From positions 111,386,501 through 111,450,500 of the forward strand of contig NC_091245.1 of assembly GCF_042477335.2 (NCBI RefSeq): a stretch of DNA of 64,000 bases, written 5' to 3'. The notes below the pieces were generated by a model. The model was given only the letters and a program-made list of their open reading frames with translations, made no database searches and was not told the DNA's origin. This DNA comes from Ovis canadensis. Lineage: Eukaryota; Chordata; Mammalia; Artiodactyla; Bovidae. The translations under genes were made by a program, and so were the position numbers. Below, piece after piece: positions 1-12,715 of this stretch; position 1 is the first letter of the stretch, and each line of letters opens with the position of its first letter.

Positions 1-900
1 CCTTTGTAATAATGGTATAGAAAGGTAACATTGCCACAGAGGATTTGAAAAATTTGGAGCCAAAATGCCTTGCCCTTTTAGATGACGTTAAAATTTTTGG
101 TACTATAAAACAAGATGCAAGCAGCCCACATGTAAAAGGAGCACTAACTTGGATGTACACACTTACGGAGACTGTGAGATGGAACAGGAAAACAGTCATT
201 GACATATTGATAAATAAATCTGGCATGTACGAGCTGAATGGAAGGTATTTGTGTTCCGGACCAGAGTTCTTGGCCTCCTTAATCAAAAGAAATTTATGAG
301 ACCAGACAGGGAATTCAGGCAAGGCTTCATTAGGACCCAAACTGCAGCAAAAATCAGTAATAGGTTCCCTTGCTCACTACGCGAGCTGGGAGTATCCTGC
401 TTTTGCTCCGAGCTCCTCAAAAGTGGCAGTTGGGTTTTTGGTCTTTTTGTATCTGATTGTTTGTAATTTGCCCAGTGACACATGCACAGTCATCCTCAGT
501 CCCTAAACAGTTTTGTATTCAATACTTTGTTGCTCAAACAGATGTTTGTCCAGGTTTGACACTGCAGAAAGGGTCTCATGTCCCTGGTCTCATCCTGTCT
601 CGCTCTGACACAGGGTTGAAAGGCAGCATGGACTGAATCCTGCAGCACTGCAGTAGACTGTACACTACAGGGAACTGAACACTAGACACCCACATGCTCT
701 CCGCTGCACATGCCTGTCTAGCTGAGGGACCGAGTGTGGGCTGTCATCTCACCACATTCCACTCCCCATGCCGTGCACCCAGCACAGCGTTAACCCCCCA
801 TTCCACAAAAATATAGGGACTAGCCACAGCCCAGGCAAGCCCTGTGAATTATCTTTTTTAATTCGTCTCCTTTAGAGTCTGTTATATCTTCTGTAAAATG
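1..900. other. Non-coding, no recognised element
   Basis: There is an open frame of 84 codons at 45-299 on the plus strand, but it has no recognised family, no splice or start context, and a length expected by chance in AT-rich DNA. The 240-480 part has the look of an old dispersed repeat that I cannot name. Confidence 0.3.
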
Positions 901-929
901 AATGTGATAGGCTGAATGGCCTGCCTGTT

Positions 930-1645
930 CTATGAAACCTGTGAATATATTACTTTTGCAGATAAGCTAAGGATGTTGAGATGGAGAGATTATGCTGGTG
1001 TCCAGGAGGCTCGATATAATGACAGGGAGGAAGGAGGTTGGAGAGAAGGGAAAATGCTATTTCATTGCCTCTGGAGATGGAAGAAGGAGCCACAAGCCAA
1101 GGAATGTAGGTGCTCTCTAGCTGCTAGAGAAGGCAAAGAAACCGATTCACCCCTAGAACCTCTAAAAAGAACACAGCCCTGTGGGCCTACCCACTTTCAA
1201 CTTCTGACCTCCAGAACTGTAAGATAATAAATATTTGGGCTTCCCTGGTGGCTCAGTGGTAAAAAGAATCCACCTACCAATGCAGGAGACCAGTTTGATC
1301 CCTGATCCAGGAAGATCCTGCATGCTGCAGAGCAACTAAGCCCTTGCACCACAACTATTGAGCCTGTGCTTGAGAGCCTGGGAGCTGCAGCTACTGAAGC
1401 CCGCATGCTCTAGAGACCATGCTCCCAAACAAGAGAATCAATGTAAGAAGTCCGAGCACTGCAACAGAGTATCCTCTACTCACTATAACTAGAGAAAAGC
1501 TCTTGCAGCAGCAAAGTCACAGCACAGCCAAAAATAAGTAAATAAATAATTTTTAAAAAAATAATAAATGTGTGTGGGTACTGTGTTAAACCACTAGATT
1601 TGTAATAATTTGTTACAGCAGTAATAGAAAACCAGTACAATAAGG
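930..1645 (+). mobile_element. Old MaLR-type (MLT1-like) LTR
   Basis: The text around 1090-1230 (ending CCTCCAGAACTGTAAGATAATAAAT) and 1570-1645 (the AAACCACTAGATTTG to AATAGAAAACCAGTAC part) matches, by memory, the 3' half of mammalian MLT1-type LTRs, including the AATAAA-like end. It is split by the SINE at 1233-1560. The left limit is uncertain. Confidence 0.5.
1233..1560 (+). mobile_element. CHR-2-type tRNA-derived SINE
   Basis: It begins GGGCTTCCCTGGTGGCTCAG, the tRNA-derived head shared by cetartiodactyl SINEs, carries the GCAACTAAGCCC and CCACAACTA body motifs of the CHR-2 type and ends in an A-rich tail. A nine-base target-site copy, ATAATAAAT, flanks it at 1224-1232 and 1561-1569. 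Confidence 0.8.
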
Positions 1646-2082
1646 ATGCTGGATTATGTCTAAAGTCCTTCCCAATGTAAAAAATAAATTCCATAATTTT
1701 GATTCCTTCTGGAAAAAAACACAACATATAGACTACCTTTCACTAAAGAATAAGTGTGCATTTGTGATGTTAATGAAGAGCAGAGAAAAGAAGACAAGTG
1801 TTCACAGTGACTCCAGGTATAAAGCAAAAATTCCTCAGTCTGAGACAGGATGCTGCTGAGGTGTCAGCTCCAGTAGGTACACTCAGGACTGCTGCTGTCA
1901 GACAGGGTCTCAGCCCCAGGACTGCAGCTGGGGTTGGAGAACATTCCACTATGAACCCCATATATTGGCAGTGCCCAGCCCAAGACATCAAGACTGAGTT
2001 CCATGATGATCGGCATTTCTTCTGATGACAACACAAAGACCCACATGTTGACATCTCCAGTATCTCCTACCAAAAACTATTG

Positions 2083-2386
2083 TTATTGTTCAGTCACTAA
2101 GTCATGTCTGACTCTTTGTGACCCCATGGACTGCAGTACGCCAGGCTTCCCTGTCTTTCACTATCCCCTGGAGTTTGCTCAAACTCATGTCCATTATGTC
2201 GATGATGTCATTCAACCATCTCATCTTGTGTCGCCCTCTTCTCCTGCCTTCAATCTTTCCCAGCATCAGGGTCTTTTCCAACGAGTCAGCTCTTCACATC
2301 AGGCGATCAAAGTATTGGAGCTTCAGCATCAGCATCAGTCCTCCCAATGAATATTCAGGCTTGATTTCCTTTAGGACTAGTTCTTA
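2083..2386 (-). mobile_element. Old BovB 3' fragment
   Basis: The minus strand of this piece matches the last 300 bases of BovB (compare 40304-40600) with much more divergence than its neighbour. It abuts the younger BovB at 2390 and pentraxin sequence at 2082. It may be a separate, older insertion or a rearranged end of the same one. Confidence 0.65.
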
Positions 2387-4767
2387 TCAAAGATCAGTTC
2401 AGTTCAGTCGCTCAGTCCTGTCCGGCTCTTTGTGACCCCATGAATCATAGCACACCAGGCCTTCCTGTCCATCACCAACTCCCAGAGTTCACTCAGACTC
2501 ACGTCCATCGAGTCAGTGATGCCATCCAGCCATCTCATCCTCTGTCATCCCCTTCTCCTCCTGCCCCCAATCCCTCCCAGCATCAAAGTCCTTTCCAATG
2601 AGTCAACTCTTCACATGAGGTGGCCAAAGTACTGGAGTTTCAGCTTCAACATCAGTCCTTCCAAAGAAATCCCAGGGCTGATCTCCTTCAAAGTGGACTG
2701 GCTGGATCTCCTTGCAGTCCAAGGGACTCTCAAGAGTTTTCTCCAACATCACAGTTCAAAAGCATCAATTCTTCGGCGCTCAGCCTTCTTCACAGTCCAA
2801 CTCTCACATCCATACATGACCACTGGAAAAACCATAGCCTTGACTAGACGGACTTTAGGCAGCAAAGTAATGTCTCTGCTTTTGAATATACTATCTAGGT
2901 TGGTCATAACTTTTCTTCCAAGGAGTAAGTGTCTTTTAATTTCATGGCTGCAATCACCATCTGCAGTGATTTTGAAGCCCAAAAAAATAAAGTCTGACAC
3001 TGTTTCCACTGTTTCCCCATCTATTTCCCATGAAGTGATGGGACCAGATGCCATGATCTTTGTTTTCTGAATGTTGAGCTTTAAGCCAACTTTTTCACTC
3101 TCCTCTTTCACTTTCATCAAGAGGCTTTTCAGTTCATGTTCACTTTCTGCCATAAGGGTGGTGTCATCTGCATATCTGAGGTTATCGATATTTCTCCCAG
3201 AAATCTTGATTCCAGCTTGTGTTTCTTCCAGTCCAGCATTTCTCATGATGTACTCTGCATAGAAGTTAAATAAGCAGGGTGACAATATGCAGCCTTGACG
3301 TACTCCTTTTCCTATTTGGAACCAGTCTGTTGTTCCATGTCCAGTTCTAACTGTTGCTTCCTGATCTGCATACAGATTTCTCAAGAGGCAGGTCAGGTGG
3401 TCTGGGATTCCCATCTCTTTCAGAATTTTCCACAGTTGATTGTGATCCACACAGTCAAAGGCTTTGGCATAGTCAATAAAGCAGAAATAGATGTTTTTCT
3501 GGAACTCTCTTGCTTTTTCCATGATCCAGCGGATGTTGGCAATTTGATCTCTGGTTCCTCTGCCTTTTCTAAAACCAGCTTCAACATCAGGAAGTTCATG
3601 GTTCACATATTGCTGAAGTCTGGCTTGGGGAATTTTGAGCATTACTTTACTAGCATGTGAGATGAGTGCAATTGTGCCGTAGTTTGAGCATTCTTTGGCA
3701 TTGCCTTTCTTTGGGAATGGAATGAAAACTGACCTTTTCCAGTCCTGTGGCCACTGCTGAGTGTTCCAAATTTGCTGGCATATTGAGTGCACTTTCACAA
3801 CATCATCTTTCAGGATTTGAAATAGTTCAACTGGAATTCCATCACCTCCACTAGCTTTGTTCGTAGTGATTCTTTCTAAGGCCCACTTGACTTCACATTC
3901 CAGGATGTCTGGCTCTAGATGAGTAATCACACCATCGTGATTATCTGAATCATCAAGATCTTTTTTGTACAGTTCTTCTGTGTATTTTTGCCACCTCTTC
4001 TTAATATCTTCTGCTTCTGTTAGGTCCATACTATTTCTGTCCTTTATCGAGCCCATCTTTGCATGAAATGTTCCCTTGGTATCTCTCATTTTCTTGAAGA
4101 GATCTCTAGTCTTTCCCATTCTGTTCTTTTCCTCTATTTATTTGCATTGATCACTGAAGAAGGCTTTCTTATATCTTCTTGCTATTCTTTGGAATTCTGC
4201 ATTCAGATGCTTATATCTTTCCTTTTCTCCTTTGCTTTTCACTTCTCTTCTTTTCACAGCTATTTGTAAGGGCTCCCCAGACAGCCATTTTGCTTTTTTG
4301 CATTTCTTTTCCATGGGGATGGTCTTGATTCCTGTCTCCTGTACAATGTCATGAACCTCATTCCATAGTTCATCAGGCACTCTATCTATCAGATCAAGGC
4401 CCTTAAATCTATTTCTCACTTCCACTGTATAATCATAAGGGATTTGATTTAGGTCATACCTGAATGGTCTAGTGGTTTTCCCTACTTTCTTCCATTTAAG
4501 TCTGAATTTGGTAATGAGTTCATGATCTGAGCCACAGTCAGCTCTTGGTCTTGTTTTTGCTGACTGTATAGAGCTTCTCCATCTTTGGCTGCAAAGAATA
4601 TAATCAATCTGATTTTGGTGTTGACCATCTGGTGATGTCCATGTTGTAGAGTCTTCTCTTGTGTTGTTGGAAGAGGATGTTTGCTATGACCAGTGCATTT
4701 TCTTGGCAAAACTCTATTAGTCTTTGCCCTGCTTCATTCCGCATTCCAAGGCCAAATTTGCCTGTTA
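2387..4767 (-). mobile_element. BovB LINE, 5'-truncated, inside a pentraxin exon
   Basis: The minus strand encodes the RTE-type reverse transcriptase, with the [12 protein letters not shown]-type catalytic motif (here [12 protein letters not shown]) and the [12 protein letters not shown] motif. One frame is open for 456 codons (2749-4119), and further pieces (4138-4425) lie in another frame. The 5' end is truncated just inside the part that encodes NEAGQRLIEFCQENALVIAN, the C-terminal end of the endonuclease domain. The 3' end carries the typical TCAGTTCAGTTCAGTCGCTC repeat (as read on plus). The word TTATCA occurs at both ends and may be the target-site copy. Confidence 0.85.
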
Positions 4768-5106
4768 TCATCCCTCCCCCAAAAAAGTGGTCTGCTTCTG
4801 CTACAGAATGATGCTCACCTCTATCCCCATAAATTGTCCCTTCTCTACACTCCTCCTCACCATGGGTCTCCCATCCACCCAGAGCTCTGTAATTCTCAAA
4901 GGGACCCTCAACTTCCAGATGTGCAGCAAAGCAAGAATGGCCTAGAGAGTTGGAAGAGCTACCACCCCACTCAGTGAGTGCTATAGACATCAGTCTTTTC
5001 CCTTATGAGGGAGTCTTTTTAGCCTGGGCCCAGGTGTCACAAACAGGCTGCACCCCCAGGCAGGCAGTGTAGACCTGGACTGAACGATGAAGACCATTGG
5101 TTTCTT

Positions 5107-6941
5107 TTTTTTTTTTTTAATTAGAGGCTAATTACTTTACAATATTGTGGTGGTTTTTGCCATACACTCACATGAATCAGCCATGGGTATACATGTGTTC
5201 CCCATCCTGAACCCCCCTTCCACCTCCCTCCCCATCCCATCCCTCAGGGTCATCCCAGTGCTCCAGCCCTGAGCACCCTGTCTCATGCATCGAACCTGGA
5301 CTGGCAGTCTATTTCACATATGATAATATACATGTTTCAATGCTATTCTTTCAAATCATCCCCCCCCCCTCACCTCCTCCCACAGAGTCCAAAAGTCTGT
5401 TCTTTAAATCTGTGTCTCTTTTGCTGTCTCGCATATAGGGTCATCATTACCATCTATCTAAATTCCATATATATGCACTAATATACTATACAGTAAGTCT
5501 TTCTGACTTATTTCACTCTGTATAATAGCCTCCAGTTTCATCCACCTCATTAGAACTGATTCTAAAATATTCTTTTTAATAGCTGAGTAATATTCCATTG
5601 TGTATATTACCACAGCTTTCTTATCCATTTGTCTGCTGATGGGCATCTAGGTTGCTTCCATGTCCTGGCTATTGTAAAAGTGCTGCGATGAACATTGGGG
5701 TACAATTGTATCTTTCAATTCCAGTTTCCTCAGTGTGTATGCCCAGCAGTGGGATTGCTGGGTTGTATGGCAGTTCTCTTTCCAGTTTTTTAAGGAATCT
5801 CCACACTGTTTTCCATAGTGGCTGTACTAGTTTGCATTCCCACCAACAGTGTAAGAGTGTTCCCTTTTCTCCACACACTCTCCAGCATTTATTGTTTGTA
5901 GACTTTTTGATAGCAGCCTTCCTGACCAGCATGAGATGGTATCTCATTGTGGTTTTGATTTGCATTTCTCTGATAATGAGTGATGTTAAGCATTTTTCAT
6001 GTGTTTGTTAGCCATCTGTATGTCTTCTTGGAAGAAATGTCCGTTTAGCTGTTTGGGCCATTTTTTTATTAGGTCATTTATTTTTCTGGAATTGAGCTGC
6101 AGGAGTTGCTTGTATATTTTTGAGATTAATTCTTTGTCAGTTGCTTCATTTGCTATTATTCTCTCCCATTCTGAAGGCTGTCTTTTCACCTTGCTTATAG
6201 TTTCCTTCGTTGTGCAAAAGCCTTTAATTTTAATTAGGTCCAATTTGTTTATTTTTGCTTTTATTTCCAGTATTCTGGGAGGCGGGTCATAGAGGATCCT
6301 GCTGTGATTTATGTCAAAGACTGTTTTGCCTATGTTTTCCTCTAGGACTTTTATATTTTCTGATCTTACATTTAGATCTTTAATCCATTTTGAGTTTATT
6401 TTTGTGTATGTTGTTAGAAAATGTTCTAGTTTCATTCTTTTACAAGTGGTTGACCAGTTTTCCCAGCATCATTTGTTAAAGAGATTGTCTTTTCTCCTTT
6501 GTATATTCTTGCCTCCTTTGTCAAAGATAAGGTGTCCATAGGTGCATGGATTTATCGCTGAGTTTTCTTTTTTGTTCCATTGATCTATATTTCTGTCTTT
6601 GTGCCAGTACCATACTGTCTTGATGACTGTAGCTTTGTAGTATAGTCTGAAGTCAAGCAGGTTGATTCCTCCAGTTCCATTCTTCTTTCTCAAGATTGCT
6701 TTGGCTATTCACGGTTTTTTGTATTTCCATACAAATTGTGAAATTACTTGTTCTAGTTGAAACAATGAAAAATACCGTTGGTAGCTTGATAGGGATTGCA
6801 TTGAATCTGTAGATTGCTTTGGGTAGTATACTCATTTTCACTATACTGATTCGTCTGAGCCGTGAACATGGTATATTTCTCCATCTATTTCTGTCATCTT
6901 TGATTTCTTTCATTAGTGTTTTATAGTTTTCTATATAGAGA
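5107..6941 (-). mobile_element. L1 LINE 3' part, 5'-truncated
   Basis: It reads on the minus strand as the C-terminal part of L1 ORF2, with [16 protein letters not shown] and later [20 protein letters not shown], followed by the 3' UTR and a poly-A tail (T run at about 5105-5119 on plus). Frames are broken in several places. An 18-base target-site copy with one mismatch (GAAGACCATTGGTTTCTT) flanks it at 5089-5106 and 6942-6959. The target is the pentraxin exon. Confidence 0.9.
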
Positions 6942-7039
6942 GAAGACCATTTGTTTCTTTATCTGTGCTTATCCAGTTACATAGGATTTCTCTCTCTCTC
7001 ACTCTCTGTCATTCTCTCTCTCTGAAAAAAAGAGAGAGA

Positions 7040-7243
7040 GGGTGATAGTTTCTCAGTCATGTCCAACTCTTTGTGATCCCACGACCTATAGCCCATCATG
7101 CTCCTCTGTCCATGGGATTCTCCAGGCAAGAATACTGGAGTGGGTTGTCATTTCCTTCTTTAGGGGATCTTCCCACCCCAGGAATTGAACCTGGGTCTCT
7201 TTCATTACAGACAGATTCTTTACCATTTGGACCACTGAGAAAG
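7040..7243 (-). mobile_element. Bov-tA-type SINE inside a pentraxin exon
   Basis: The minus strand shows the tRNA-like head (CTTTCTCAGTGGTCCAAATGG), the GGGTTCAATTCC-type box and the ACTCTTTGTGATCCC/ATGGGATTCTCCAGGCAAG body typical of Bov-tA. An AG-rich tail of about 60 bases (6990-7045) follows and blurs the target-site copy. Confidence 0.85.
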
Positions 7244-7289
7244 TTCTATCTTTCCCTGGAAAACAGAAAAGCCTTTTATGCCTATGTCT

Positions 7290-10200
7290 GTGGAAGTAAA
7301 AAATGGAAGAAATAGGAAATTGAATGATCTGAAATTATCACAACATTGTTAATTGGCTACACTCCAATACAGAATAAAAATTTCAAAAGAGAAAAAAAAG
7401 AAGAAATTGAATTACAAAAATAAATAAATAGCAGAAATTGAATCATCTATTATATGTATTAAGGAAAACAATGTAAACTAGAAATTTACTCCACCTCTTG
7501 AACTCACAATCCTGTGGATGCTCAGCTCCATTCACTCTCTCCTGTGCCCACATAAAGTTTATTGAAGTCATAGGCTGGTGTACCAGAGCTCAGGCATGGG
7601 CTGGGTTGCAAACAGGCTGCTGGTCAGAGGCCCAGGGCATGGATGAGGACTAGGAAACAGTGAGAGCTTTGCCAGTTTCACTCTTCCTGTTGTTGTTTTG
7701 GAAATGAGAATGTTCATGGCTGAGTTCTCAGAACTTAAATGTCTTAGATAACCTCAACTCCAGATATTGGCTAATGTGTGAAACACTTTCCAAACCTACC
7801 TCTGAAGGCTTTGTTTTGGTGGCAAAGGGAACAGGATCATTCCCAAGTCAGGAAAATGACAAGTTTTCTATTAGAGATTTCAGGCATTTCTGAAGCTTCA
7901 GATCTCTTTAGTCATGCTTGAAAATGCAGGAAAAATTCATTCAAAATACAAAAAAGATTTTTAACACATGTATTATCTAGAGAAATAAGCACTTAGACCA
8001 AATATTTATTCTGCCCACTGATTCAAGCCACAAATCTGTCAATTGCTCTGTATATCTAATCACCAGTTAACATTCCCCCTTAAGGTCTACTCAGATCTAC
8101 CTGGGTCTCTCCAACATGAATGTCTTAGACATACACCAGCTACTATCACTTCCCACCTAGATTTCCAACAATGCTCTTATTGTTCTCAAAACTACTCGTC
8201 CTCCTTGAAAGCAGCTTTTGCAAAGGAGCTAGAATAATCATTCTAAAACAAAAACATCAATTCTCACAATTAAAACATACTATTAGCTACCTCTATTTTA
8301 ATTTTCCAGTCATAATAGAAAAATAAGACAAGAAGAAACAAGCTTGGGATGGGTGTTATGTGAGCCAACTCTCTTAACTCTAAGGACCTCAGCATACACT
8401 GCAAGCTCCTCACCTACTGGAGCTGTGTTTAATCCTCTAATTTCATTTCTCTCCACACCTCACCCTGAACCCTAGCATCCAAGGCTGGTTGATCTTTCAA
8501 TTCTTGAAACATGCTGGTATCTCTCTTAACCCCCAATGTCTGCACATGTTGTTCATCCTTTTCATTTTTCACATTATTGATTCTGACTCACATCCTCATT
8601 TGACCAGCTAACACTTGCTCTTTTTCTATTTTCAACTTAAATAAAACATCCTCCAAGAATGATTTCTGCACCTCCCAACTCTAAATAAGATGACTCTCCC
8701 AAATTTATCAAATGTGTTGTCATTGGCTGTTGACTTGTATGTATTGTTCACTATGACAACGTCCTTGAAAATGGTAGTAAGTCTCTGTCATGTGTGCTAT
8801 TATGTCTCAGTGCCTAGTCCAGAGTCTGTAGATAACTGCTGAATAGTTATGCGTCATTCACTGCTAAATAAATAATACAGGGATACCCCCTGAGGTAGTA
8901 ATTTGCCATTGCTGATGCTGAATGTGTTCTATTTTAAGTAGATAGCATAAAGCTTCCTTGTGTCAGGTGAAGGTTCATAACAGTGAGCAACCAACACTGT
9001 TGGAGATGATCTCCTACAGAACACATGTTCACCAAAACCCTGAGCTCTTGCATTGCTTATGCTGGTAGCTGAGGGAGGCAGACACATGGAGGCATCCAAG
9101 GAGAGTGACGGGAACCCCAGGCTACACTGGCTGGCCCAGTGTATAGCAAGGACCCTGGTTCTGCTATCTGTCAGCTCTCTGCGGAGGGAGCAGGGTCTCT
9201 GAGAGGATGTATGCTAAGTGTATGTTTAGATCCTTGGGACTCCCACCGTAGACCAAGATGCCTGTGATCCATTTGGCAGAAGTAGCAGAGTTGCAGACTT
9301 CAAGGAGAGCTTGAACAATGGGCACCTCTGCAGTACTTAGTGGACCTTCCTGATATTTGAGTGTTAACGTAAGACTCTCAGAACCTTTACCTGACCTTGG
9401 GTCATTGGAAAGGGAACACCAATAATGACTAAGTTAGTGTTCAATAACTCTATGGGACATAAGCCCAGGGACTTACTTAACTTGATTTAAAGCAAATAGA
9501 GATGTGACATTCTTGCTCACCTGAGTTTATTGAATAAGATTTATATTCACAACATAAATGAATGGCTTGATGATTTATGCTACCTACATATGATGGATGA
9601 AATAAGTAATCATTCAAACTAACAGTGTCATACCCAAAGAGAAATAAGCCTCACAATGACAAAGTTCTATCAAAGGTGCTTACTACCTGGTTTTATTCTC
9701 TCTGAACACCATTATTTTAACCTAAAAATCAGGATCCATTCTGTCATGCTTTCTCAGTACAAGAATTCCTAAAAGATCTTCAAAAATCTTCAGAAAAATA
9801 GCAAATGGATCCACTGAGACTGACTGAACTCACATTCTATGATGAGAACAATATGTTTATTGGCTATAACTACTTGGCCTTTCAGGTTAGACCACATGTA
9901 ATGATTTTTCTCTTTTGTTTCACCTTCTTACTGGAGAATAAGAGCACACTTAATCCATGAAAGATAATCAACTATCATCTGTCCTGGTCACATCTAAATG
10001 CTCTTTCTTGAATCCCCTGATGTTCCAAAACCCCATACAATTTTATCTACTTTATTTTGATGACTTGATTATCAAGTCTCAGTACGTGCTTATGCACCTG
10101 CTCAAAAGAAAGCCTGGGAAGGCTCGTTCTCTATTGATTTATCTGAAACATCTGGCCTTTCCCAGGCCTCATCAATCTGGGAAAGAGAATTGAATCTCAT

Positions 10201-11138
10201 TAACTGAAAGCCTTTCGCAACCCTTTCCCTAACCCCAGAGCTACACTCAGCTATTTCTGAGGGTCCTAGTGGTGCTTGTAGGCGTTTAGTTCCTTCTTGG
10301 ACTTCTATGATCATTCATTTTTCTGAAGCTCACCAAACCTCTCTCTCTTGAGTTTTGCTCTCGCTGAAAACACTGTCCTCTTTGAGAAGACCAATATTTA
10401 TTCCAAGGATGCAAGGGCTTCCAAAGTTGCCCTCACCAGGTGCCAAAGCTGAGTGCTCTCTCTTCCATCCTCAAGGCAGCAAAGTTTTGCTCTCTTTCCC
10501 CATGAAGCAGGGGAAATTGATATCTCCTCGTCTCAACAAAGAACCAAATCTGCTTTGATTGTCCCCCCATAAGGTTGAGGCCTTCAAAACTATAGCTTAT
10601 TTGGTTTCTACCTATCACCCCAAATCTCCAAAAATGCTCAAGAATGGGTCAATGGACCCAACAAGAAAAATAATCTGACATCTCCAATTGTTCTACCATC
10701 TCCAGTTGTTCCCCAAATGTCCCAAGCAAGTACTGACTCTTCTCTGTAGGAGCAAAAGTCCTGAGGCAAATTAACTCATCCTAGTTCTGTTTCTGTTTTA
10801 TTAGACATGTCCTTATGCCATTTTACAGTCTCTGCTATACAAGAAAGCTATATCTTGCTCTAATTTTATAGTAGACCATTTGTTTTTATTTCTCTAGTCC
10901 CAACCATCTATCCCTGTCTATTTCTAAACTATAGACACAGAAGCAAGAGTCTTCTCTGACAACCAGAATTCCCTAAGGTTTACCAAAACTTTACTTGATA
11001 TTTGCAGAGTATGTGTGGTTTTCTATCATCTAGCCTTTCTGTAGAAAATTCTAAAGCTGTCGAATGAGTCTTTCTCCTGTAGGTCCTTTATACAAAATTG
11101 GACAAAGTGAAGTGATCTAAAAAGTACATATCAGTGGG
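7290..11138. other. Unique non-coding DNA
   Basis: I see no exon, no repeat family and no conserved protein reading in this 3.8-kb stretch. Open frames up to 78 codons occur but have no family resemblance. Exon 1 of the pentraxin pseudogene should lie just above 7.3 kb, and I could not find it. Confidence 0.4.
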
Positions 11139-11267
11139 ACTTCCTTGGCTGTCCAGTGGTTAAGCCGCCATGCTTCCACGGCAGGGGGCGAGGGTTTGAT
11201 CCATGGTTGAGGAACAGTTCCTGCAAGCCACAATGACAAAAATAAATAAATAAATAAATAAATAAAT
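11139..11267 (+). mobile_element. Short CHR-type SINE with TAAA tail
   Basis: It starts GGGACTTCCTTGGCTGTCCAG, continues with a tRNA-like box (GGTTTGATCC) and ends in six to seven TAAA units at 11240-11267. Confidence 0.75.
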
Positions 11268-11763
11268 TACATCTCAGAACCTCAAGACTTTCTCTGTAAA
11301 TTGATCACAAAATATTGACTCATTTAAGAAGCCATGTCCTGCTCATTATAACTTTCTCAAATATTCCTCACAAGGAAAAAAATGTGTTTGTCCTCAAGTT
11401 TTATTTAAAATCTCACCACCCTTTAATACCTTCTTGACCCACATTCCATCCACAACTTTTCCCTCCCTCGTTTCAAAAGAAAAATAAATCACTCTATTAG
11501 TTCTTCATCTCCTATAGTTCATTTACTAATATATTACATTTTTCTTTAGAATATAACTGTTCATGTGTGTTTTCCTCATCTGTAAGCCACAAGGACAGAG
11601 GCTACATCATCTTCATTCATTCATTTATTCAGTCATTCATTTATTCATTTATATCTGGTTTCACTATGTGCCAGTCACTGTATCAGGCCTTTATCTCACT
11701 AAGAGACATTAAATGACTAGCTTTTGCCTGAGGAAAGAGAAAGAAATGGTCAATTAAGAAATA

Positions 11764-12060
11764 AATGAGGACTTTCTTGGCGGTACAGTGAATAAGAATC
11801 TGCCTGCCAATGCAGAAGATGCAGGTTTGTTTGATCCCTGGTCAGGGAAGATTCCACAAGCCTTAGAGCAACTAAGCCCGTGGGCCACAACTACTGAGCT
11901 CACATGCTGCAACTACTGAGGCCCATCTGCCTAGAGCCTGTGCTCTGCAACAAGAGAAGCCACTACCATGAGAAGCCTGTGTGCCACAACCTGCTCGCTG
12001 CACGTAGAGAAAGTCCTCGCACAGCAAGGAAGAATAAATAAATAAATGATAATAAATTAA
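11764..12060 (+). mobile_element. CHR-2-type SINE
   Basis: The head GAGGACTTTCTTGGCGGTACAG and the ATCTGCCTGCCAATGCAG box are followed by the GCAACTAAGCCC, CACAACTACTGAG and GAAGCCTG body motifs and an ATAAATAAAT tail. Confidence 0.8.
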
Positions 12061-12254
12061 TTAAATACCTTTTTTAAAAAAGAAATAAATAACTTCCCAA
12101 AACCTCCAAAAAATGATTTTCCATTCTTGGGTTGCTCCTTCCTAGTACTTCTGCTGTAACACTCTAAGTTATTCTACCAATGTATGACGTTTCTCATCTC
12201 TTCAAATCACTTAAAGACTACAAAAAAATTTTTTAAAGTTATATGCAAGGACAC

Positions 12255-12330
12255 TGGATTTGGTAACTCTAACTCTCTCCCGCATTGTAGACAAGACACT
12301 TTACCATCTGAGCCACCAGGAAAGTCCCTA
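12255..12330 (-). mobile_element. Truncated tRNA-derived SINE head
   Basis: On the minus strand the text reads GGGACTTTCCTGGTGGCTCAG and then a tRNA-like stretch for about 70 bases. The rest of the SINE is missing. Confidence 0.6.
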
Positions 12331-12715
12331 ACTGTAACTCTGCTTCCCTGAAATTCACATTCCTGAGAGGCTCCCTATCATCACTGCCTAATGTTCTCAA
12401 ATTTCGGTCTCTCCACCTTCGGTCTCTCCATTGAACCCCTCACAATGGACATAAATCCTTCCCTCAATCTTCCATAACAGAACTAAGCCCATACTGTTAT
12501 ATTTAGAAAAACATCACTAAATCCTCAAAGGCAATGCAAAATTACTCAAAGTTCTTAGATCTGGTACCTGGATATGAACATTCTCAGAGCCTACATGTTT
12601 GGTTTATTCTCCTCAGATGGCTTTAGTCTACTTTTCTCCTGTGATGCTGTAATTTATAATAAGAAATATATATTCGGTTTTGTCTCATTTCCTCGGAATT
12701 TCTTGAAGAGAGGAA

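Larger units (their letters stand above)
1930..7287 (-). pseudogene. CRP-like pentraxin exon 2 broken by three retrotransposons
   Basis: Four pieces read in order on the minus strand make one pentraxin exon. Piece a (7244-7287) follows a CCACAG acceptor, in the same phase as CRP, and reads DIGIKGFSVF. Piece b (about 6942-6990) contains SYVT. Piece c (about 4768-5106) contains GCSLF, as in GYSLF, and then ITELWVDGRPMVRRSVEKG. Piece d (about 1930-2082) reads LVGDTGDVNMWVFVLSSEE and a weak match to the last 20 residues. A SINE lies between a and b, an L1 with clear target-site copies between b and c, and a BovB block between c and d. The pieces add up to about 565 bases against 611 for the CRP exon. 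There are several frameshifts and a TAG in place of the Gly of ILGQEQ. I found no exon 1 upstream of 7.3 kb. The C-terminal half is certain; pieces a and b are short and rest on order and phase. Confidence 0.75.

Noticed and set aside
45-299. An 84-codon open frame at the left edge
   Set aside because: It has no family resemblance, no exon context and a length that arises by chance in AT-rich DNA.
916-1227. A 103-codon open frame on plus
   Set aside because: It lies in what looks like an old MaLR-type LTR, and its reading resembles no protein family.
2516-3070. Open frame of 184 codons on plus
   Set aside because: It is the complementary-strand shadow of the BovB reverse transcriptase. The same shadow recurs at 25132, 38511 and 40425.
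7500-7560. Possible exon 1 (ATGGAG on minus near 7529) for the broken pentraxin
   Set aside because: The frame does not give a hydrophobic signal peptide and has no matching donor in phase 1.
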